Below are positions 56,679 to 64,000 of a stretch of 64,000 nt of DNA, one piece after another. The position numbers were made by a program, and so were the translations under genes. The notes below the pieces were generated by a model. That model was given only the letters and a program-made list of their open reading frames with translations, did not search any database and was not told where the DNA came from. The first letter of the stretch is position 1. Every line of letters starts with the position of its first letter. This stretch comes from Glaciozyma antarctica PI12 (Eukaryota; Basidiomycota; Microbotryomycetes; Kriegeriales; Camptobasidiaceae): NCBI GenBank assembly GCA_002917775.1, contig KZ627153.1, positions 1 through 64,000 on the forward strand, written 5' to 3'.

Positions 56679-59120
56679 TCAAAAGACGGGTTGAGGACAT
56701 GCGACGCCATAGAGATTCCGAGGAATGGGTCGCTTGGTTACTCTGCGAGACATTAGTGCGTGCGGGAGAGAAGGGGGAGAGGACGGACCGATACCTGCGA
56801 GAGAGGGGTTAGCGAGTGATGAAAAGAGGAACTGGGACTCACCAGTGCTGAACGACTCTGCGGATGTTGGCTTGGAGACCGAGGCTGTTCCCTTTGGGGT
56901 AGTACACCGAGTCTTGCGTGGATGTCAGCCTGCGAGGGTGGGAGCGAGCGAGTGGTGACAGACGCACAGCCGTCGTACTAGCGAAGTAGTGCGTCAGCTT
57001 CCCTCTTATCTCGGCGTGGAAAGAGGACGTACATGAGGAACGTAGTTGCAGCACTGCGCATCGTGTCCCATCACATTCCAGATCATACTGCAAGAATCAG
57101 CGCCCTCCGGACTCCGAGAGTACGAGAACTCACTCGCCGAGGTACTGCCCGGCCGCCTCGATCGCAGAGATGTAGCTCGCAAGCGAGTCTCCCCCGAAAT
57201 TATCTGTCCAGTCCCACTCTCCTGCGACGGACCGTTAGGGAGTGGCGGAGAGAGAGGGAGGAACGGACCGATGAGGAAGGGCTTGACGGCGCGGCTGCCG
57301 AGGGGGATTTGCGAGTAGAGAAGGGCGTTGTTGCGCGGGTACTTTGCAAGCGTCAGAATGTGGACGAGACCAGGGAGGAGGAGGGAAAAGGGGACGCACG
57401 CCGTGATCGCTGACGATGTCGACCGCTGGGATCGTGAGTCCTGCAGCTGTTTCCTTTGCTGGAGAGGGGGTCAGTGAGAGCGAGATTGCAGAGCGCAAGA
57501 ATCAAAGGTACTGGTATAGCTGCGCACACTGTTAGCGAGGAATCTGAAGAAGGAGCGGGGGACTCGCTTGTAGAACCCGTTCGTGCCGTCGAGAATGAGG
57601 TGCTGGCTGTCGACTGCGCGAATCGTGTTGATGATGGTGTTGGTCCACGAAGCCGGTGGGTACCTGCAGAGGCGTCAGACGACCTCACGTTGCGAAGGAG
57701 AGACGAACTCACCCATCAGCGCCTATGTAGCCTGCACGCAACCGAAGTCAGAGCGTGCGAAGCACGAAACGCTGAAAGACACACCTCCGAGCTCGTTTCC
57801 GGTCTCAATCGCGAGAATCGTTGGATCTTGAGCGTACGTGAGGCCGTTGCTGCGAAGGGTAGATCAGCCACTGCCATCGGAAACGGGATGAGGGAGCGTA
57901 CTATGGATTGCGGTGGGTCAAGAAGGTCGTCACGTAGTTCTGCGAGTGAAAACTATCAGCAAGAAGTTGAAGACGTAGAAGCCGAAGACGCACCTGGAAG
58001 TCGGAGATGACGGTTGGGTTCGTATAGAAGGCGTACCCTCCGTTGGCGGTCGAGACGCCGCGCCAGTTGAGGAAAGTGTACTTCCCACCGTGATAGTATT
58101 GCTGGGATGCAGGTAAGCAGGAATCTAGCAGCGAGGGAGAAAGGAGCGAACGTAATTGTCCGTCAACCTGCGCTCGCAGGTTCGGCGTCAGCTGCCTTGA
58201 GCTTGGAGAGCGGGAAGGCACGTACGGGATAATCAAACGCAAGCCATACTGTCCTGCAGCATAGATAGCATAATCGTGAGCGTCCCACTACCGAAAATGC
58301 GTGAGCTTGCGAAGGCGGATGAGAGGCGAAAGAGCTTGCCTGAGCAGCAAATGAGTTGAGCGTCGGCTCGATGGCATACTGGTTACCGACCGATACACCG
58401 CAGGAGATTGCGCGAACCTGAAGAGCCCACTCGTCAGTCCACTTCGAGCTGATCAGCGAGGAGAGAACGCACGGTGTTTGCTCCCATCGCAACGGCGATA
58501 GCGAGAGCCTCGCGAATTCGTCCCTTGACCGTGTTGGCTCCGATAGGGTTAACATTCTGCGCAATTCGTATCAGCAAGAAGCCCTCGCTGATCCTACGAG
58601 GGAGCCAACCTCGTCCTGGCACAGCCTACGCCCGAGATTCCATCAGCTCCGTCCTCCCGTTTCCCTCAATCGACTCACCAGTAAATACTGCGCGTATCAT
58701 CAGCTTTCATCCTCGTCTCCAGCACAACCGCACTCACTTGGGCCCCACGATTCGAAACGGTGAACCGTCCAACGAAAGCATCTGCGTCCTCGCCGACCTC
58801 CTCACAAAGCTCGTAGGCTTCGGCAGCGTTCCCGTCCCCGTAATCGTCGTAAAGCCCCTGTAAGAAGACGCGCAAGCGGCTCTTGCGAGGAGGGAGGGAG
58901 AAGAAGTAGGCGCGGAGGTGATAGTCGGGGAGGGGGAGGAGCACCTGGGGCTGGCGACGGGTTTTGACGCGCCTTGTTGCGTTCCTAGAGCTACGCAACT
59001 CCCGTCCTTTGCCCTGGCGTGAGCATGGCGGGGGTGGAGAGGCGCGTCGTGCGCTTCGTTCCCGATCGCTGCGACACGCGTCGACGCGCCGAGGGCGAGG
59101 AGGAGGAGGAAAGCTCGCAT
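56679..59120 (-). CDS. Secreted GH5-type mannanase-like hydrolase, paralogue
   Basis: A multi-exon minus-strand gene starting MRAFLLLLALGASTRVAA at 59120, a signal peptide, then a shorter linker (SSPSPTITSAPTSSPS) with several Cys, and the same catalytic layout as the gene at 54214: TGTGTLPKPTSF, PFRIVGP/NIYW, REALAIAVAMGANTVRAISC, GVSVGNQYAIEPTLNSFAAQ, GQYGLRLIIPLTDNY, YHGGKYTFLNWRG, TGNELGG, DSQHLILDGTNGFYNY and the same C-terminal CPQPVF. Introns are again 45-60 nt and fall at matching places where I could compare (for example after VGP and after GANTV). Gene duplication with inversion explains the convergent, tail-to-tail pair. The Ser/Thr linker is much shorter than in the partner. Confidence 0.87.
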
Positions 59121-59583
59121 CTTGAGGCGGCGTCTGGTTGAGGAGAGAGAGAGAGTGTGGATGGGTGAAGGAACCCAGGGGAGTTCCAAGGCTGGCCAAG
59201 CAGAGAAGCGAAAAACAAACGAAAGCTTGCTGACTTGGGAAAGTCAATCAGAGCCACGCGAGCGAAACCGGAGCTCCGCAGCGCGTACCCGCGACGCGCG
59301 CGTCGACCAAGTCGTTCGTGAGCCTGCCAGCGATGAAGGAGCGTCAGCAGGAGTATCCGCAGAGTGAATCTTGGCGAATTCATGGTGGGGGGAGGGAGGG
59401 GAGACAAAATCGATGAACGAGGGAGGGAGAGAATACAAAACGACGACGACGACGACGAAGACGGCGATGCAAAGCGATAGAGCGGAGGGAAGTACACACG
59501 CGCTAAGAGGAGGGGGGGAGAATAACCACACGAAATCGAAACTACCAAAAGCGCAAGAGCTCACCGCTCCCCGCTCCCTCCCC
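59121..59583. other. Gap between GH5 paralogue and hypothetical gene
   Basis: A 463-bp gap: the GH5 promoter (minus strand) beside the 3' end of the next minus-strand gene. A (CGA)n run occurs at about 59440-59462. No gene was recognised. Confidence 0.45.
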
Positions 59584-60775
59584 TCACATTCGACAACGGT
59601 CGCCCCTCTCCTCCTGCCCCTCCAACAGCCTCTCGAGCTTCTCCAACCTCTCGTGTATTCCCTCACCTCCTCCCAATCCCGTCTCACTCATCGGCCTCTC
59701 CACCCGTCCCCCGACCGCCCTTTCCAGCCGCAAGATACGGTTCTCGCACAGCTGTAAATCCCGACTTATATCCTCGACAATGGTTGGCGCACTTTTAAGC
59801 GCTCCTTGAGTCCCGGCGGTCCCATAGCTCGGCGTGAGAATGGTGAGGTTCTTGGTCTTGACGTTCACCCGCCGCTTCGCTAGCCCGGTCCCCTCCGCCT
59901 CCTCTCGATCGGCCTTGAGCTTCCCCAGCGCGTTCTGAAGCCCCGACATTCCTCCTCCTCCGCCGTTCGAAGCCGCCGAAACCGACGCGACGCGCCTTCG
60001 CTCGATCTCCCGCATCTGCTGAGCGCGCATCTCCATCGCCACTTTAATTTGCTCGGCCTGAGTTGGATCGGTTGGTACTTGGAATCCGAGGACGATGGAG
60101 GAGACGGGAGGGTAGGGGAGGGAGGAGAGGATTGAAGAGGCGGCGGTTGCGAGGTGATCAAAGGGGGAGAGTCGGCGGGTACGTTTCGTGAGACGCGGAG
60201 AGGAATCGGTAGAGTTGACGGTTGAGGTAGACGAGGATTCGCGCTTGACAGCGGGAGTATCGTCGTCGATTCGGTCGTCGCTGGTGCGAAGGAGAGGAGG
60301 TCAGCTCGAGGCCGGAGAGCGAGGCGTGCAGTACTCACTCGTCTTCACGATCCGACAGCTCCGTTCCACGCTTCCTAATCCCACTCAATTCCTCTGCGCT
60401 CCTCCTAACCGCCTCTCCCTCCCTCGGCATCACCAACACACTCGGGTACCTCTCCGCTCCCCTACTCTCCTCCACCTCCATATCGTTCTCCCTCGTCCCT
60501 TTCTCCAGCTCTTTCCCCTTCTCCCTTCTCACAAATGGCGGGATCATCATCCCACTCCACCTCTTGTCTCCTGTATCACGCCCAAACTCTGAGTCCAACG
60601 GCGTCCTCGGTCCACCTCTATCGCTGCTCTCAAAGCTCGCCGCGCTCTGCGGGCCCGTTAGAGGATGACCTAGTGGTAGCATCGTCCCTGTGGAGGGCGT
60701 AGGAGGGAGGGCGGTGGCGGCGGGACAGGAGTGGATATGAGAGCGGTTCGAAGGGAGGTCGGCGACGAGGGACAT
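59584..60775 (-). CDS. Hypothetical coiled-coil protein
   Basis: Two exons, 60775-60339 and 60280-59584 (58-nt intron with CTGAC branch), encode 377 residues. The start MSLVADLPSNRSHIHSCP leads a disordered region with EELSGIRKRGTELSD and an acidic patch, then KRTRRLSPFDHLATAASS, then a basic, Gln/Arg-rich helix (EMRAQQMREIERRRVAS) and two predicted coiled coils, QLCENRILRLERAV and ERLEKLERLLEGQEE at the C-terminus. The KR-rich stretch with NVKTKNLTILTPSYG could be a nuclear signal and binding motif. I recognise no family; a small nuclear regulator is only a guess. Confidence 0.75.
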
Positions 60776-62092
60776 GGTGTGGCGCGGTTGGAGCAGGGGG
60801 AAGGTCTAAGGAGCGTGGCTAGGGTTAGCTGAGCTGCTATGGTGAGGAAGTGCGGGCTGAATGGCGTACAAAAGAGAGTTTGGATTGGCGCGAACAAAAG
60901 GAGTTCTCCTCCTGTCTTTCGTTTAGCGAGTGTCGATCTGTAGAGGACGGAAGAGGGTCAGGATCGCTGGGAGTGGCTCGCTGGGAAGCTGTCGACGTAC
61001 GGCGCGAAGGTGGCGTCGGCAGAGGGAGGAGGGCGACAGTCTCCGCGAGGAAGGCTCAGGGAGAGGAGGGGTCACTTAGCTCTTTCGAAGCGGTGTTTCA
61101 GTCGCGGTGGGTCGATTTGAATTCGTTCCAGTTCCTGATTGAGCGAGAAAGGGAGAGGGGATTGGGGGAAGAGCGAAGGGCGCTAGCGGCAGAGGGAAAT
61201 AACCAGGTTCGAAAGGAAGAAAGGGAGCTCGACGAGGTGTGTGCAGTCTCTGGGCCCTGAGGAATGGGTGCCAGCGCAACTTCCTTGTCTAGAGCGCCAC
61301 AAGGGGCCTATCCACCGTACGGCGAGGTCCAGACTTGAGCCAGCATGGGCAAAAGGGACAAGGCGAAGCAGATCTCGCGCCCGAGACACGTCGCAGTGCA
61401 GTAGTCCCCGTCCCATCCTCCCCTGCTCTCGCTGAGTCGTCCGCCTGCGTGCGCGGCACCTCAACCAGCTCCGTATGTCCACCAAACGTCGAGCTAACCC
61501 CTTACCGCTAGCTCTCACGCAGCGAAACCACCTTGGAGCCTTCCATTCCTCCCGGTCCCTCCCTGGGCAAGCTCCTCGTAAAGGAGCTCACTCGGCCGCG
61601 CCAGGCGGGAGCCCGCGTCTCTTCGCAAAGAGGTCCCTCCTCTCCCTCCTCAGCGCTGTTCCGCGCCCGCACCCCTTCCCTCTCTGGGCCGAAGAGGCGC
61701 AAGCTTGACCGAGGGTAAATTCGATTGTCGTGGAAGAGAGACAGGGCTCCGATGGAGAGCTCCTGGGAAACTGTTGATCGGAGAAAGGTTACGGAGGGGT
61801 CTGCGGGAGAAGGTGGAGAGAGTTGCGAGCTGGTCGGTGGAGAGCGAGGCACTCGCGCTGCAGATCTGCGAAGGAAGCAAGGAGCTTAAGCGAGGAGAGC
61901 AGCTAGCGAGTTCGAAGAGCAAAAAGCGAGCCTCTGGAGAGAAGAAAGCAGAGCAGCGAGCAGAATAGCGAGCGACCGAGTCTGGAGAGCAACGAGAGCA
62001 CGTCTGGAGAGCAGGGAGCGAACCACATCGACGCCCTCCCAAGCCTACACGCAGGCTCAACCCAACCGATATATCGCAGTTCTTCTCCATTC
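60776..62092. other. Intergenic region, 1.3 kb
   Basis: It contains the promoter of the hypothetical gene (minus) and the 3' flank of mS41. GAGC-rich repeats (AGCGAG, GGAGAGC) recur between 61800 and 62020. No gene, RNA or mobile element was recognised. Confidence 0.45.
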
Positions 62093-63320
62093 CTACCGCA
62101 CCCTCTTCCCATTCTGCACCTTGGGTCCCCACCCCCTAAACTTCTTCTTCGGCGTCGGCGCAATCGCCACCGCTGCAACATCGTGTCCCTGCCTGCTCAC
62201 CGGCTCAGCTTCTTCCTCCACACGCGCGGAAAAACAAACGCACCTGTACTTCTCCAGCAGCCAAAGGAGGTATCTCCGATCTGGCACCGACATGCCGGCG
62301 TCACGCAGCTCGCTGCCCGTCTTGGTGAAGAGTTCGGACCAGTCGCCGAGCTTGCCTTCGTATTGCGAGAGCTTGTGCTTGGAGGCGGCGAGGAGGGCGG
62401 CGGGGGTCGTGATGGGAGCTGTGGGGAGGAGGGCAGTCAGTCAGATTCGTCGAGTTCGGTTCGCAGCACAGGTGCTCGCTGGTAACGAGTTGATCAACCT
62501 CGCAGCCAATCGAACGACTCGCACGTCGCTTTCGAGTAACCGACCGAGAAGACCGCTATGAGTCTCCAGACCCGTCTTAGCAAGACGCATCTTGACGAAG
62601 CGAATCCTCGGTTCGTTCCCTCCGCAACTCCGGTTCTTGCTCATCGCCAGTGCAGCCAGTTCAAGATGGCATGAGAAGGGTTATAGCGAACTTCTAGCTA
62701 TGTGGCCTTCACAAGCGCCTGCTTGGCTGACTATGCGATGAGCTCGATGCATCGTTCTTCTCCAGTTCGGCTGTTCAAAGCGGAACCTCCGCACCCCGCA
62801 TCGAGGGCACAAGCGGAGTCGTTTAACAGTCGAACGTGTGCACTGCGAGTGCACACGCACGCCCAAAAGCTAGTCCTGTTGCCCCCGTTGCCGCCCCCTG
62901 CTCGCCCGAAGGAGGTCGCTGCCCGCTCGCCCTCAACTTCGCGCCTTCCAGGCTCCTCGATCTCCATCCAGAGGCAGCTCCGTTAGCTCTAGAGCCGTTC
63001 TCCCCCTGGGAGACGCGGCGGGAAGATCGTATCAAGAGAGCCCCCGCGAACGTCGTTCGCCAAAGCACCCCCGAACGCACACCCACCCTGCCCCTCCAAG
63101 CGGTCAGCTAGCTTCCCCCTCCCTCCCCGCTGTTCTTCTCACCTCCAGCCCACGCCCTAAGCGCCCGCCGAGCCAGCCCGACCAACCCAACCGTCCGAGA
63201 CTCACCTCTAGGCGCAGGAACCCTCCGCTCCTTGTTCGACGACGCTAGGGCGTGAAGTCCTCGTGCGGGGGCTTGGGTGGCGAAGGAGAGGCGGGGGCGG
63301 AGGAGGCAGGAGCACGACAT
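62093..63320 (-). CDS. FYV4: Mitochondrial small ribosomal subunit protein mS41 (IGR-motif)
   Basis: Exons 63320-63206, 62418-62244 and 62192-62093 give 129 residues. The start MSCSCLLRPRLSFATQAPAR is a mitochondrial presequence. The core APITTPAALLAAS, then KLGDWSELFTKTGSELRDAG and VPDRRYLLWLLEKYRQG match the IGR domain of yeast Fyv4/mS41, a mitoribosomal small-subunit protein; the eponymous Ile-Gly-Arg is not kept (Ala-Ala-Ser). The C-terminal KKKFRGWGPKVQNGKRVR resembles its basic tail. The first intron is 787 nt, against 51 nt for the second, whose acceptor is GAGCAG/GCAGGG. Confidence rests on the WxxLF...RRYLL...EKYR pattern. Confidence 0.8.
62419..63205 (-). other. Long intron 1 of mS41
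   Basis: GTGAGT at 63205 and a CTGACT-containing acceptor CCCCACAG at 62419 bound 787 nt between the presequence exon and the IGR exon; the join APR/APITT is in phase. It contains a perfect 10-bp-arm hairpin at 62835-62857. No gene was recognised inside. Confidence 0.7.
62835..62857. repeat. Perfect inverted repeat, 10-bp arms
   Basis: CGTGTGCACT, GCG, AGTGCACACG: a perfect palindrome with a three-base loop, inside the long mS41 intron. It could be a hairpin in RNA or a dyad protein-binding site. Confidence 0.9.
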
Positions 63321-64000
63321 GGTGGTGGGTGAGAGCAAGAGGCAGGGAGAACTTCTTCTTCAACTGAGGGGGGGAAGGTTGTTCTTCCAATTCCCCCTCG
63401 TTCGACTCGCTTTCGACTGGACGACTCGGGAACAGAGAAAGGACTAGAGTACTCTGCGCGGAGACCGGACGAGTTACGAGGGGATCAGGTGAGTGAGGCG
63501 AGGGTGGTTGGGGTGGCTGAATGCGGCCGAGGAGGCTGGAGGTGGAGCGGGGCAGGCCTAGCAGGGCAGCAGCTATTGGTTCAACCTCGTCGTTGGATCT
63601 TCCTGGCAACGTGCGCGAACTGGGGAGGCCACGAGGGAGCGAGACGACGGTGGCTGGGGGTGCTCGTGCAGCGGCGAGGGAGTGGAGTGCCAGTCTCACT
63701 TCAACGCCGCCTACCTGGACAGCGCTTCAGGTAGAGGGGTGTTGTGCATGTTGAGATGGTGAACACTTCACCCCTCGCCCCAGGAAGAGCCTGCTCCGAT
63801 AGACTGGCGCAGGATTATCGCAGCCTCTCGCGGCGTGGCCTCTCCTTCCCTCGAGGAGAGACGCAGCTGTGATCTGGTCGTGTTGGTAGTGCTGATTCTG
63901 TGATTCTGAGAAGTGCCCAGAGTGAAGCTGAAGCGCTGAGGTGCGCCTCCGCACACTGTTTATCGCCTCGCAGCTCTCCGCTCGACGACTCTTGTCCGAG
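63321..64000. other. Window end, no gene recognised
   Basis: The 680 bases upstream of mS41 hold its promoter. A minus-strand frame runs 63699-63208 (RLALHSLAAARAPPATVVSL), open but without recognised features, and continues into the mS41 first exon in another frame. I do not call it. The next gene presumably begins beyond the window. Confidence 0.4.

Noticed and set aside
61800-62030. Purine-rich GAGC-type repeats as a satellite or replication origin
   Set aside because: Irregular units and ordinary composition for intergenic DNA here.

Overview
Organism and context: the window is the left end of a chromosome from a GC-rich, intron-dense basidiomycete, most likely a Pucciniomycotina red yeast (Microbotryomycetes type). 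The grounds are a pure CCCTAA (TTAGGG) tract at position 1, genes split by many 48-65 nt introns with GTGAGT/GTGCG/GTACG donors and CTGAC or CTAAC branch sites just before a GCAG acceptor, strong C preference at third codon positions, and fungal-only families (RTA1, priA-like, Ecl1-like, Rot1). The genus is inference. Exon coordinates were worked out by hand from splice sites, phase and protein conservation. Layout: (1) 1-160 telomere and degenerate hexamers. (2) 428-9887 subtelomeric accessory block with four paralogous predicted single-pass membrane proteins (SMP1-4, names used only here), interrupted by the housekeeping DHFR gene DFR1; SMP1 ends about 320 bp from the telomere. (3) 11099-15521 a large CAMK-like kinase. 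(4) 15982-26295 RTA1-like protein, a short-chain dehydrogenase, MON1, PDX3, a SNIP1/Pml1 splicing protein and ROT1. (5) 27261-41229 RecQ helicase, Dhr2-type RNA helicase, Rho2-type GTPase, priA-like Cys-rich protein and Saf4/CCDC130 splicing factor. (6) 41421-51233 an Ecl1-like zinc protein, a weak candidate gene and a full-length ABCC transporter. (7) 51622-53932 proteasome beta6 (PRE7). (8) 54214-59120 two convergent GH5 mannanase-like paralogues. (9) 59584-63320 a hypothetical coiled-coil protein and mitoribosomal mS41. How the genes relate: past the accessory block most genes are ordinary housekeeping functions (folate, vitamin B6, splicing, membrane traffic, cell wall, ribosome biogenesis, proteasome, DNA repair). 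No operon logic applies; several pairs share short divergent promoters (SMP1/DFR1, RTA1-like/SDR, MON1/PDX3, ROT1/RecQ, ABC/PRE7). Most unusual: the SMP family beside the telomere; four conserved genes (ROT1, RHO2-like, PRE7, mS41) each with one intron of 0.8-1.3 kb where all others are about 55 nt; the inverted GH5 pair; and apparent one-base frame breaks in four otherwise well conserved genes, most simply read as residual assembly indels. No rRNA, tRNA, CRISPR, retroelement or viral element was recognised.
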